DNA of 64,000 nucleotides from Allantophomopsis cytisporea (lineage: Eukaryota; Ascomycota; Leotiomycetes; Phacidiales; Phacidiaceae): positions 124,001 to 188,000 of the forward strand of contig CP103030.1 of the NCBI GenBank assembly GCA_024752435.1. The letters are read 5' to 3'. Within the stretch, counting starts at the first letter, position 1. The number at the start of each line of letters is the position of its first letter. Below the pieces are notes generated by a model. That model was not told where the DNA came from. It made no database searches and saw nothing but the letters and a program-made list of their open reading frames with translations. The position numbers and the translations under genes were made by a program. Positions 1-12,391 of the stretch are shown one piece after another.

Positions 1-261
1 GAGAAGATATCGAAGGAGCCCAGAGGCCCGTCGCGGGGGACCGTAGGCCATGGCTGTAGGCGACTGTAGCATAGCTGAGTTGCTACAAAGGAATGTGATG
101 TAGAGAAAGGTTTAGACGAGGCGAGAAAAGGTTATGCGGGGATTCAAAATGAGTGTGGTCGCACCCAAAAGGGTATTTTTTTTTATTTGAAAGAAGAAAT
201 TGAATTCCAAAGGAGTGAATGAAGCTTTTTGAATGGAATGGAAGGGAAGAAGGTCGGTTAG

Positions 262-300
262 GTTGGTAGGTAGGTAGGTAGGGAGGGAGGGAGGGAGGTA
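262..300. repeat. GGTA / GGGA tetranucleotide repeat
   Basis: A purine-rich run of GGTA units passes into GGGA units. It lies in non-coding sequence and has no evident function. Confidence 0.85.
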
Positions 301-1759
301 GCGTGGTGGAGCGAAGAAGCGGGAGTGGTGACTGGGGCCAAGTGGCTGTTATGTTATGGTTAGTTATTCTCTATTCTTAGGCATGTCGATTCACCAGATC
401 GGTGTTGGTGTTGGTGTTGGAGTTGGAGCGAGGATGAGAATGGTGAGTTTGAGTAGAGTTGATTGGATTGATTGCTGAAGCGGAAGCGTGTTTTGAGCGG
501 TTAATTGTGGATAATACACTTGTTGCTTAGTGCCTTCGAATTGGATGAGAGGACAGTGGTAGTTGTGGTGGATTTTTTCCAATATATTTTCGGGATTTTT
601 GATGATAGAGCATGAGGAGGTTTGTCGACGATATAAGGAATAGAAGAGGGAATATGAGGAGAGGAGAGTGAGGGGAATGAGAATTGAATGGAGATGGATG
701 AGTCGAGTTGGTGGTGGTGGTGTTGTCATGAATAGTAACAAGTCTAGGCCGCGCAACAAATCGAATACAATGACAATTCACACATGAGCTGATCAACTCA
801 GCAACGCTAGAATGAATCTGGAAATAATCACAATATCAATTGGATTATTGACACGATACAATTACCTTACAGGTTCTAGCGGATGTATCCTCACGTGTTG
901 TATATAAGCATATCACTTCGGGAGGAGTGACAAGTAGAGGGAAAGGGAAAGGGAGGAAGGTGGCATGATGGAAAGGAGGGGAATCGGTTCATGCGCGTCT
1001 ATACGTAGTACTGTGCACTTCTCCTGGAGAGCAGATCTTTCTATTGTGTGATGGTTGAAAGAGGAAGTTGAAATGACTTTCACATTTAGATGTGCCTTTT
1101 ATTACTGGGATGGGCTTAGGTGGGTTGTTTGGGGATAATGATGAGACAAGGGAGGGAGGATTAGATCAGATCATCATCTGTTGGTAGTACTCAGCTCGGA
1201 GCATGTACTTGATGTACCCCATACTGTGAATTTTGTATATCAATTATCGATCATCAATCAATCATCAATCAATGTCTACTCACTTATAATGTAGAATCTA
1301 CAAATCATTCATCTACAGATGAGAATATCGTATCGTATCCTATTGTATTATATCATAGAGATACAAGAGATTTCCTTGTTTCCAAAGCAGGATGACATGA
1401 AGTGAGTCGAGGGAGTTACTTATTATGTAGAGAGGATTGGAGTTATTCATGAGTCTTCCTTGTAAGCAGTAGGCCGTCTCGTAGATCGCCTTAAGAAGTC
1501 GAAGATGTTTAAAAGCTTGACCACATCAATCGAGACTATCTGTAATATATATATGTATATACGAAAAATGGAGGATATCTCATCTCTCAATCACCAAGAC
1601 AAATGGAGGAGATATGTACATATATACATACACTATACTCGGAGTATATTTCATGCAGTCATTATCAGTAAGCATAACAAGTAAGAATAAGCCGTCGTGT
1701 CACTCCACTAAGAAGAGGGAAGTCTAGCCAGTCAACCAGTCAGACAGTCAATCAATACT

Positions 1760-1995
1760 TTTCTGTTTATACTCTATCTATACTCTACTGTACTCTATCT
1801 ATACTCTACTATACTCTACTATACTCTACTATACTCTACTACACTCTACTATACTCTACTACACTCTACTACACTCTACTACACTCTACTACACTCTACT
1901 ACACTCTACTACACTCTACTACACTCTACTACTCTACTACACTCTACTGTACTCTACTACACTCTACTATACTCTACTACACTCTACTATACAAG
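1760..1995. repeat. minisatellite of ACTCTACTAC-like units
   Basis: About 235 bp of near-perfect tandem decamers (ACTCTACTAC, with ACTCTACTAT and ACTCTATCTAT variants). Point variants cluster at both ends and the middle is homogeneous, as expected if the array grew by slippage or unequal exchange. Confidence 0.93.
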
Positions 1996-2344
1996 CGACT
2001 ACACGGCTGCATATATAGCTTGATAAGAGGTACACGAGGGGAGCAGTAAATACAAAGCGTGAATTATTCTTAGTATTACTATTTACCTAGTATTACTGTC
2101 TACTGAGTATGCCTATCTACTAACTACTACTACTGACCTACTATCACCAACCACTATCCTCTATCAAATCATATCCAATCAACCACGCGTCGAGACATCC
2201 TCCGTACAAAAGCTTGCAATGTAACGACGGTAACCCAGTCAGTAAACTCGGTAAACTACGTGGCGTCTACAACATCAGATCTCCTCCACCAATGCGCCCA
2301 CCCATCACATCAAGGGGTAAGTGCAACATCAACGTCTTTACTGT

Positions 2345-2426
2345 GTACATCTTCACACCTTTACACTCTTACACTCTTACACTCTTACACTCTTACACCC
2401 TTACACCCTTACCCGATACCCTTACA
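2345..2426. repeat. TTACACTC octamer tandem repeat
   Basis: About eight direct copies of TTACACTC passing into TTACACCC. The open plus-strand frames across it (2214-2477 and 2321-2548) owe their length to the repeat and I do not consider them genes. Confidence 0.9.
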
Positions 2427-4279
2427 TCCCAGATGAGATCAAGCAAGAAGCACAATACACCCAGAACCCTTCCATAACCAACCCACCAGACTCAACACCT
2501 CTTTCACCACACTCAACGCACTCCACCGCCACGAATCACCTGTCATAGATAAACACATCCAGAACCAAACATACGAATATTCCACCGACCAATCCACGAA
2601 TGCGCGCTTCGAATAAACACCCCAACTCCATTCCCCACCAAGCATCCAAGCCCAAACATCCCATCTATGGCCCATTCCACCGCGTCTCTTCAATCTGAGG
2701 CATAGCGAGGGGGTCTAGCGTCGTAGCCGAACGAGCCAGGCACAGGAACAGTACAGGCGGACGGGGCACGACAGAGCACCGACTCCAAAGTCACAGGGAG
2801 GAGTATGATCATCGGGTTGAGAGGGGTATTTGGGATGGAAAGGAAAGAGGATCGCAATTTCTTTCCCTCGAGTTGTCGGTGTCGGTCTGTGCGATGATGA
2901 ATGTATATCGTAGTTTATCGTACATACATCGTACATACATCGTAGAGTCCTATCATCACAGAACTCAACCTCCACTGTACGCGCCACAATCCAACCTCTA
3001 TCACCCATCACGACTCCGCAATCCCAACATATCCCCAAACAATTCCCTTCACGTGCTTTACTTACTCTACATGCTTTGCATACTCTACATCCTCACCCAG
3101 CACACCCAGCACACCCAGCACAGCCTCGTTTCACCCATCCATCTCTCCCGAAACCCTCCCCGGTCGCTTCATGCACCCAGATTGTAGCGTAGCCGTGTAC
3201 ACCCTGAATAAATTTCCTGTCTGTGTCAGCCGTGGGGGCTGGTCGAGGTCGGATCAAGCTCAGATCAAGCTCGGTCGTTGCGGATCAAGCTTTGAAGCTT
3301 AAGTTTTGGAACGGGTGGTGTTGCGGGATTGAATGTGCGGTTGGTTGGTTGGTTGTGATGTATGTATGGTGGAGGGTGGTTGTGGACTGAGGTTGGGAAG
3401 GAATGGCTGGAGGTGGAGATTGGGGTCGAGGAGTTTTGATGGTTAGCTTTTGATGATGTGAGGTGGAGTAAATGTGGTAAGGGGTATGAGTCGGCGATGG
3501 AGTCGTAGATTATTATGAAATTGAGATGATTGAGATCTGGATGTTCGAAAGCGTTGCCTGGCTCATGAGAAGGTTCCTTCGTACTGTAAGAGATTGGAAC
3601 TGCGTCGATGGCCAAATGGTCCTGATATTAGAAGTCTTGAGGTATTGGAGGATTTGTAGACTTCTAGAGAAACATGAAAATAATCATCAGGTGGAGAGGA
3701 CTAAGAAGCCGTGAGCAATTGAGTACATGATCGTTGAGATACTCTCCGTAAAACATTTCCCGAAATATCAGTAACTCGTCAGATATCCACCAGATTTCAA
3801 CTTTGACAGTCTCTAGATTTCTACAAGTATCCATGTACCTACAAAATGTAAGACATTTCTAATACATCAACTACCTCAAATCCCCAAGTATCTGTCTGAA
3901 TGACCACAGCCATTTACAATCTTCAAAGCCTCTCAATCCAGTAATTCAAGACTCCGAATCACCATTCAATCCCATGAATCAGATCCGTTGCCCTTTGCGC
4001 GAGGTCAATGCTCAAGGCCAAACCAACTTACATCACCTCAATTTCTCTTCGTATCCAAATCTAGATACAGCCTTCGAGTTCAATTCGCGTAGAATGATAT
4101 TTCTTGTTTCGAAGATCATGCATTCAATACAAGATGATTTGATGGCGATGTGAGATAGTTTTTGGCAATGTGGTCTCAATCTGAGCAATTGAAAGCTTGT
4201 TGTCATTCTCTCGTGGTATATGCATGTGGTCTTGTGGTGCTTCTGAGTTCTGAGGTGGGTTAGGTGGGATGGCTCAAGG

Positions 4280-4390
4280 TAGAGGGGGTAAAGTGGAGTG
4301 GGTAAAGTGAAGCAGGTGAAGTGAAGTAGATGAGGTGAAGCAGGTAAAGTGAAGCAGATAAAGTAAAGCAGGGAAATGAGATAAAGCTGC
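4280..4390. repeat. degenerate GTAAAGTGAAGCAG tandem repeat
   Basis: Roughly seven imperfect copies of a 13-16 bp purine-rich unit with the core AAGTGAAGCAG. The copies have diverged, so this is older than the arrays at 1.8 and 2.4 kb. Confidence 0.75.
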
Positions 4391-4845
4391 TTTCACCAAG
4401 CAACCTCAATCAACACCAGCCTTGAAGTAAACAAAGACACACTCACATTGCAAATCTCACGAGCCCACACAGCTCACAGGTAAGCAAGCTCACATTATAC
4501 CACATAGTCACAATCATAGCAAGCAAAAGAGTGAAGTGTGGTACAGAAATGCCACCCATCCCAGGGCCGACATATATATTGTCTACTAGTATCACTATCT
4601 ACAGTCTGTCGAAGACAGATGATCGTAATAGATGACCTTTCGACCAAAGGTGAAACAACAAAAGCACAATAAAGGCCATGATCATAGTATCAAGCATGAT
4701 ACATCAGCGACCTTCCAATCATTATGCACAACGTAAGCTTGGTCGATCTCAGGTACATGTATAACCGACTATGAAGATATTAGATTGTAGTGATGCTTGT
4801 TTCGGATATGGATGAGAACTTACGAGACATGTGCTTTACAATGGA

Positions 4846-5661
4846 TCAAACGAGCATGTAGAAGATGCTTGCACCCATCAACTCCATCAAGGTTGTCATG
4901 TCGACACCAAGGAAATCTCCATCTGAAGCGACGGTTGGTGAGGCTGGAGGAAGAGTTGCAGAAGTCAAAGTTGAGGTCGGAGTTGGAGGAGCTGACGGAG
5001 TGACTTCAGAGGTAACAGAAGTCTCAACGGTGCTATTGCTTGAGACGCCAGTGATGGTTGGAGGTGGTGCCGGAATTACGGCAGTCGAAACAAAGCCGAT
5101 GGTAGTGATTGACTCGGAGGTGACCGGAATCGAGCTTGGGATGCTGACAGTTGAACCAACGGAAGTGACTGGAACCCTGTTAGTGATGGAGGCTTGTGCA
5201 GTGAAGAACACATACCGGATGGAGTTGACTGCTGAGAGGTGTTGGTCAAGATAGAAGAGGCCGAGGTGACGCAGAGAGATGGCTCAACAGTGACAGTGAC
5301 CGTAACCAGGGAGGCAATTGAAGCAGCGGTGATTGAGAAGAGAGAAGCGGTGTCTGGTGATAGTGTTAGATTTGATCGTGGATGTGAGATGAGATGTGAA
5401 TCTTTGTATACATACCGGTAACGACACCACCCTCAACCTTCATTGGGCTTACTTCGGTGAGAACTTGAAATCATTAGCATCGATGAAGGCATTGATGAAG
5501 ATATTGATAGGTGATGTTGACTTACCACGAGTGTTCGCACCATGAACGCCGCTCGCATCCATGATTCCGAGGACTGAGACCACCATCAAGGTGATCAAAC
5601 AGATGCCAACCATTGCGTAGGTCAGCTTGAAGCCTACGGCACCAGGGGTCATGAGTCTCAT
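4846..5661 (-). CDS. Ser/Thr-rich membrane-anchored protein
   Basis: Four exons read on the minus strand as 5526-5661, 5416-5451, 5216-5353 and 4846-5168, giving about 210 residues with consistent frame. The N-terminus (residues 1-14) is followed by a strongly hydrophobic stretch at about 15-35, which is a signal anchor or uncleaved signal peptide. The remainder is dominated by Ser, Thr, Val and Pro and is likely heavily O-mannosylated. The chain ends in a hydrophobic segment, so a GPI-type anchor is possible, although no basic tail follows. I infer a cell-surface or wall protein and recognise no family domain. The introns use GTAAGT, GTATGT and GTATGT donors. The second acceptor (AAG) and the last acceptor (CAG at 5169-5170) were chosen because only they keep the frame open. 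Confidence 0.65.
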
Positions 5662-7398
5662 TGTAGATGATAGTACGAAAGATATTGTTTGTGGGGTATT
5701 GAAAGTTGTGTGACGCGGAAAAAAGTACAGAAAGTGATGATGGTTGTGGGAAGAAGAAGCTGTCTCTGACCTGAAAAAAAGAACTGTATTTATACCTGGA
5801 GCTCCTCGCTCCTGCCATCACGAAATCACCTCGCAGTTTGCTCAACCCGCAAACGGTAAGGCGCGGATTCTGCGCCTTCAGAATCACCTTAAGCGAGGCG
5901 GTTGGCGGCAGAGCCAAGGTGAATTGCACTGTGAAGGGAGGTCCGCATACAGATGCGCCGTTAACACCATTTCGAAGCCGTCGAAAGGGCAATTGCTGCG
6001 TTGAGACATGGAGTTGTGAAAGAGCAAGTGCGAGTTGGGAAATATACTTCTTGGTGTTGTGGTCAAAAGACGCTAATTGGGCTTTAGTGTCTGTGCACGG
6101 ACTACCGCTATACTGTGTTGGGCTTGGTGCAGCTGCCTCGAGATCCTCGGGTCAACCTTATGCGTACCTCGATGAATAGCTACTTATTTACATACGGGAC
6201 AAGTCATTATGCTATCTTTGAAAGGGATCATTATGTATCGAACTCATTGCTGAGAAGATCTGAAGTGCAAGTGTTGCGAGTTGCGCATCAAGATCATCGT
6301 GATGTTCTTGTAACCAGAAGCAGCTTAGCGCTGAAGATCGGATTACCAGCAGTTATCTCCTCGTGCTGCAGCAACGATCAGTGTCGTGTGCGCAACATAT
6401 TAACCATAAGCCATCAAATCAATACCTTCGTGGCTTCCAACCTATGATCAAGAGTCCTTGAAGAACTTTATGCAAGATAGTGCGTCTTTGCTTACTTCGT
6501 CGTGGCAATGCCTTTGCAGGTTAGGGACGAGTAAAGCAACTTCATCGTTGCAACCACGCAAAATCTACCTGATAAAATCTGTGTTATGATTTACTTCGTT
6601 TACATCAGATGAACAATCAGTTCTTGCTTGTGAGGCGTATCTTGCTAGCTATTCAAGAATGTATAAGATTGAGGTACTTCACCAATTCTTCATACAGCTA
6701 AACAAGTAGTAGCTGTGCAACTTCCACATCATCGTAGCCCGAAACATATGAAGATATACTAGGCGGATAATTTGGACCAATATGTTTCGAGACAAGGATG
6801 ACGCTTCCTTGATGGTTGTGATGATCGATAAGTGTTTATTTGTGAAGAATAATAATTTGTCTGAGTATTATTTTTAGATATTAATTATATTGGGAAACTA
6901 TGTAGAAAAATCTCGTGGCTTGAATAATTGATTAATCGCGAAATGCATTCTCACTAGCCTACGCGGTACAGAAATTGACAAAAAAACTTACAAATATATG
7001 TATATTTTTATTTATCAATTTTATTAATACATTTTCAAAGTTGGATATGATCGCCATGAATGTCTTGGCAATTCTCCCTATGCACTCGATGACGAGTTAG
7101 CTGGCACGGTTAGGAAAGCCAAGTAAACAGCAAGAACTTCACAGAATCAATATTTCATACCAAATTGATAAAATAGTCTTAATTTTGGAGAACCTCATAA
7201 TTGATGATACACATATGGCATTGAATTTTCCAAACAAACAATGTATATCTTGTGGAATTGATGCATAACCACCAAAGAATCACGCTACAACCATACCTAT
7301 CAACACTGGTGAAATCAAAACACAGGCAATAGAAAAATCATCTAATTGAGTAACCATTCCAATCGGGTATCAGACCATGACCAGCAAAGCACACCCAC
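5662..7398. other. intergenic region
   Basis: This is the promoter side of the gene starting at 5661 and the 3' side of the gene ending at 7399. The part at 6830-7030 is very AT-rich. Open frames at 5744-6447 overlap one another in several phases and lack motifs, so I call no gene here. Confidence 0.55.
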
Positions 7399-8288
7399 TT
7401 ATTTTTTCTCAAAATAGAACTTACCCAAACCCCTCTCATCAGGCGTTCCCAACGCCGGCTTGTGCGACTCACCATCGTCTAAACGATCCTTAACAATTCT
7501 TTCCGCCGTCTCCATACCACCCTCCCTCTCACCGAGCGCCGAAGATCCAGGAGGCTGGAAGCCTTGGAAGTGACCAGAGGACCTTCCCAATGTAGGACTG
7601 GCAACAGCACTTCTAGTTATCGGACCACCGTATGTAGGACCACTGACCGTACTTCCTGCACCCTCACCAAACCCCACCAATGAAGCATTGCCCTCCTCAC
7701 TCATCCCATCCTCACTCATATCCCTATCCATAAGATCGCCCGCCGAGAAGCGGTCGCGATCATCAATGTTTTCGGTGCTCATACTCATCTCATCATCATC
7801 GCCATGACCGCGCGCACTACCCGAAGCCCACGTTGTAGTTCTCCCACCAACACTACCAGTCGCGCTTGCGGAGCCAACAGTGCTCATCTTAGTGGTGTAG
7901 ACCGGGTTTCCAGCCGCATCGAAGTAGCCCGGAATCTGGCCCTGGGGTATGGCTCCTGATGTCTGACCTGGAGTCTGGCCCGCACGCAACGTAGACACTC
8001 GTTCGAGACCAGCTAGACGTGAGATGCGGTCTGCGCGTTCAGCTTCGAGGGTGTTGGTAGAAGGGTTGTGGCGGTGGTGACCTTGGGGGAGAGCGGTACC
8101 GCGATGACCATCTTTGATGGCTGTAGTGGAGAGAGTGGAAAGGGAGGTAGTGGTGGAGTTGGGCGTACCGCTGGAAGGGAGTTAGATGTGGATGTTACCG
8201 GTGATTATGAGCGAACTTACGGCATTTCTGACGGAGTATCTGGATTGGAATCCTGCGGAGGAAGGTTGATGAGGGTTGGAGCAGACAT
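7399..8288 (-). CDS. conserved low-complexity protein, function unknown
   Basis: Two exons: 8221-8288 and 7399-8170, joined through a GTAAGT donor and CCAG acceptor, giving 279 residues. The first residues (MSAPTLINLP) are encoded by exon 1. The chain is rich in Ser, Thr and Gly and looks mostly disordered. It has a short helical stretch rich in Glu, Arg and Leu around residues 68-82, an acidic patch near the middle (DDDEMSMSTENIDDRDR) and a C-terminal block ending GLGKFYFEKK. I do not recognise the family. Its ordered islands within disordered sequence resemble regulatory nuclear or scaffold proteins of filamentous fungi, but this is only an impression. The frame can be opened upstream of exon 2 only by this splice, and the ATG at 8286-8288 is the first in frame. 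Confidence 0.75.
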
Positions 8289-9203
8289 CTTGACAGCCTG
8301 CAATGTGAGATGTAGGTTGTGGAGAGGTTATAGGTCGCGTGTACGAATGTTGTTCTGAGGGTTGTTCTTATTGTCTTCGTGGATGTGGGAAGTAGATGAT
8401 AAGGAAGTGTAAATAAGGCCGTGTGAATAGAATCTCAAACGAAAGGAATCTGATCGCCAAAATATTATGAAATTCGCCGGATGTTCTTGTTCTGGTTCTG
8501 GTTGTGGATTTGATTTGTATTGGAATTGATGAGTTGTCGATGTGATCGAGGACGGATCAGTACCAGGGATTCCAGGTTTGCAGGGACACTACCTTTGGGA
8601 AAGCTACCCTGTGACGTACAGACTGGCCGGGTTGCGACTTGGGCTACAGGTTACAGCCGTGGTTAGACTACATTCCCCCACATTTCAGCGCCAAGCCCAA
8701 CTTACGGCTGAAGAGCGGGCCCGACCCAAACAACACCATCATCGAAATGTGATACAGTATGAGATGGCGAGTTGGAAATATCTTACATGCCTTACTCTAG
8801 CTGTAGAGAGTACTTGAGTTTACATGGGTGCTTTACGTGGTGATAGGTACAAACTCATGACACCAACGACTAACTACTCGAATACATACTCAGCACAAGA
8901 TTGCAAATCATTCACCACAATCATAAAACAGAAGTCTTGTGCATGTTGCAATATTGATCTAACTATTTTACAACTTGTACAAACAAGGCGATGAACTCGG
9001 CGTCCGTGCTGAGCTCTGCTGCAACTCTGACATCCCGCCATTTCTATCAGCTTTTCAAAGGTATCTGGTACCAAAACGCCTCATCCCCTACACTCCAAAC
9101 CCACTACATAACCACCGATCGAAGAAAATAACAGAAACTCGTGAATTAGAGGTGATCATACAATCTGATCCCAAGGAAAACATGCACTGAAAGCTGTCTA
9201 TGT
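8289..9203. other. intergenic region
   Basis: Contains the promoter of the gene starting at 8288 and the 3' end of the gene stopping at 9204. A plus-strand frame of 91 codons at 8542-8817 has no motif and no splice partner, so I do not call it. Confidence 0.55.
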
Positions 9204-12041
9204 TCACAAACTAACGCCATTTCCTCCATTGGTCTGTGGTTGTGGGGATGCACTTAGGGCTCCTGGCTGGGCAGCATTTCGTGCAGAATGCTGTGTGGTA
9301 TGCTGTTGAGCCAATTGAGCACGTTGCCTCTCCATCATGTTCGACTGCTCAGCTGCTGTCATGACAGTGTGGTATCCAGTGGCACCGGTGGCACCTGAAC
9401 TAAGCTGTGGCTGCATTGGCTGGCTTTGCGCCTGTGTCGCTGGTGTTGGAACAGGAGATCGAGAGGGATTGCCATTGGTCAATGGAGGCTGATAGAAAGG
9501 ACGACTTTGTGGGGTGATAGCTGGAGTTGGAGTGGAATAACGGTGGGGAGGCTGCGCAGTCGAAGGCTGAGGACTGTAAAGATTCTTCTGTGGTGATGCC
9601 TGGCGTGGAATGCCATTATTATATTGGTAGGACATACCGTTTTGGGCAGCGGGTCTTTGCTGATAAGCTGGTTGACTCGGAGCTCTATACTGACCTCCCA
9701 TGGCCGCTTGTGGTGCAGTTTGTGGGACATTTTGATAGCTATTTGATGAATAGGTTTGAGCTGGTGGCGTTTGGAAGTATTGTTGGCCTGGAGCCGGTGT
9801 AGCATAAGGTGCCTGACCTGCACGGGGTACCTGGTGTGGATATTGAGGAGCTTTGTACGCATTTGGAGTTTGATATGCTGCAGAAGATGTAGGTCGTGGA
9901 GCATACAGCCCCTGAGCTGTGGCAGGTGGTCGCTGCATGTTCGTGGCAGGAGGACGTACTGGGGTTTGTGCGCCATAATAGGAGTGAGAGTTGGGTGCGG
10001 CAGCTCTTGCTGTAGAAGAGTACTGGTTGCCATACAATGAACTTGATGAGCTACGGTGGGTGGATGAAGATGGTGCTGGGCGTGAAACTGCGGCTGCGGA
10101 CATGGCAGCTACCTTGGCACGTGCGGTGGCTTCGTCCTCATCCATAATACCTTTCCGGTCTTCAATTGGAATGGGGATTTTGGTGCTGATATTAAGCTCC
10201 TCTAATTGATCAGAGTTGAGCTTGGCAACAGCATATGGAGGAAGAGAGGAAATCATCAGGGATAATTGTGACTTGAGGATATTGTAGGTTGCCTGCTCCG
10301 TTTCGCTAGGCTTCAATGCGGCATTGGTAGCTGAAGAGTCATGGAATCCAGGACGTGGAGGTGGTTGAACTCGTGTAAGATTTCGGTTTCTTTGATAGGA
10401 ATTCAAAGTCTCGAGAAGCTCCGAGATTCCTTGCAATACTTCTTCAACATCCTTCTCCTCAATGGTCCTGGTATCCTCGGCCAGAAGTGCTGGATCAATG
10501 TTGGCCGTATCGTCCCAGTTGTCAATGGCCTCTTTTATATCTTCAAGATTGAGCTCTTCGAGAGTCGATTCGTCTTTCTCAACCTTCGAATCCGTTTCTT
10601 CGGTGTGTTCTGAATTTACATGCTCGCGAATCAACTTGCTGTAATTCTTTTGACCAACCTGATTCCACCAAATGCGCTGCACAACGCCAGTAGGTGCGAC
10701 AGCAGCAGAGTTATCCTTGGTGGGTGCGAATGATGAATATGCACGACAGAATGCTGCGTCAAGTTCTTTGGCCTCGCGCTCATCGTCAGATTCGGAAGAC
10801 GGAGCTTTAGTTCCACTCAAACTTGCAGCACGATCACGTTGCTTACGCTTTGGGTCTGCTGATGGTACAGAATGACCATATTCTAGCCACTGTCCGGTCG
10901 AGATTGGCTGGGTAAAATAAACTTGACTTCGTCCCCTGGTATTTTCAACAGCTGTTGGTTGATACCATCCTACTGTCGAGCTTCGAGTCGTACCAATTTT
11001 CGAGGGCTTTGGAGGTTGCAACACAGGTAAAGTGGAAGGACCAAGGAGTTCTCCAATAGTTGTGCTGCGTTGCTTCTCGTCTGGGGCTGACCAGGGCGTT
11101 GGAACAATCTGCGTAGTTGAGAGACCAGGAGGAAGCCCGGCCTCACGAAGAGGCTGAGGTACACCCATATCACCAACTTGCTGGAGACTGGAGAACAACT
11201 GTTTTGGTTGAGGAGCCTGTCCGTAGATTGTGAGAACAACTTTGTCTTCTCCGGTTGTCGTCACCTTCGTAAGTGGCTTTGTGACTCCGTTGATCAGTGA
11301 TTTGCTGGTCTCAACACCATTTGTAGCTGGACCAGAATTTTCATCGGACAGTTTTGCTCTAGCGATGAGGTCCTTTGCTTGTTTCTTGAAAGCAAGTATC
11401 TGTGTTGCTTGTTCGATGTCCTGTGGAGCAGCTGGGAGGTATTGGGCCGTACGAGACGTGCCAGAAGGAAGGTTGAGATCTGCTATCAAGGCTGCTGTCG
11501 ATTGATCGATATCCTTTGCAAGTTCATCAAAGGTCGCATATGACTTTGCAAGTACTCGCTCTGCGATTGTGTGAGAGGTTGACTTTGCGTCTGGTTTCTG
11601 ACGTTTGATGTCTGGTTCCGCAGATGTTTCGGTCACGATGGAATAGCTGAGGATGGATGGTTTCACGTCGTAGCTATGCCAACTTAGTAAAGTATCCCAG
11701 AGCAAGCCCGTCTTTCAACGTGGCTCTCGTTATATGACGATGATTTGCAGGCCCATTAGGTCAGGCCGTCACTCATTTGAAAATCAGCCGGAAGGTGCGC
11801 ATCCATACCTTTTGAGAATCTCCACAATATCTTCAATCAGTCGCTGTGTCTCTCCGTCATCCTTTTCAACAAGATCCACTGGCTTTTTCCCCTCTGCACC
11901 ATTTGTTTCTTCATGGATCTCTTCGCCCTCTTCGCGCTTTCGCTTTGTGGATTGATTGTTGGGCGAGGACGTAAGCCCAGTCTGACTCTGCGAGGTTGGG
12001 CTGGCAAGGCCGTTCGTATCGGCCATCGTGATGTCGGCCAT
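9204..12041 (-). CDS. large Gln/Pro-rich nuclear-type protein
   Basis: Two exons: 11809-12041 and 9204-11673 with a 135-bp intron, giving 900 residues. The N-terminal 60 residues are disordered and contain a basic KRKRE cluster typical of a nuclear localisation signal. An ordered segment follows (about 60-165) with a short helix ending EILKS and the sequence YDVKPSILSY, then a second basic KRQK cluster. The middle has a WYQPTA...YFTQPISTGQWLEYG block and an RIWWNQVGQKNYSKL block, and then an acidic helical region (about 420-500). From about residue 590 to the end the chain is Pro/Gln/Tyr/Ser-rich, like a transactivation or condensate-forming tail. I infer a chromatin or transcription cofactor; I cannot name the family. 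It is divergent from the gene starting at 12392. Confidence 0.8.
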
Positions 12042-12391
12042 GGTCGGCGACTTCGAAGTTCGTTCTGTGCGATCTTCGCGTTTGCGACTCGCGATCAGCT
12101 ATGGCTGGGGTGCTGTACTCGCAATTTGGTGTTGCACGTTTGTTCGTCAAGGACGGGTGTCGCGAAGAAAGAATTAGGATCGCAAGTACTGCGCAGCTGT
12201 ATGAAAGGCAATCCTAGAATGGAATGCCGTTTGCGAAGCTGTTGATGGATATCGTCGCATGGGATACCGATACCTGATCAGACGGCTGAGATTGAAGTTC
12301 GCGAACGTGATGCTCTACGCCAGTAGTACCTCTGTGCGCGATGGAATGTCGCGGTTGATGCATACCTCTAAAATGACACTAGCGTCGTGTT

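Larger units (their letters stand above)
1..4845. other. long gene-free, repeat-rich region
   Basis: No open frame here has the mixed composition, introns or motifs of a real gene. The longer frames are products of simple-sequence DNA, for example a frame on the minus strand at 391-759 with a proline/threonine tail encoded by a GT-rich tract. The stretch carries several microsatellites, listed separately, plus AT-rich patches. It could be the upstream control region or long untranslated leader of a gene outside the window, or of the minus-strand gene ending at 4846. I see no RNA gene in it. Confidence 0.6.

Noticed and set aside
2214..2548. Plus-strand frames at 2214-2548
   Set aside because: Length comes from the TTACACTC repeat; no motif, biased composition.
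9479..10209. Frames of 70-180 codons on both strands inside the large minus gene
   Set aside because: Shadows of the 833-codon coding exon; their composition mirrors its repeats.
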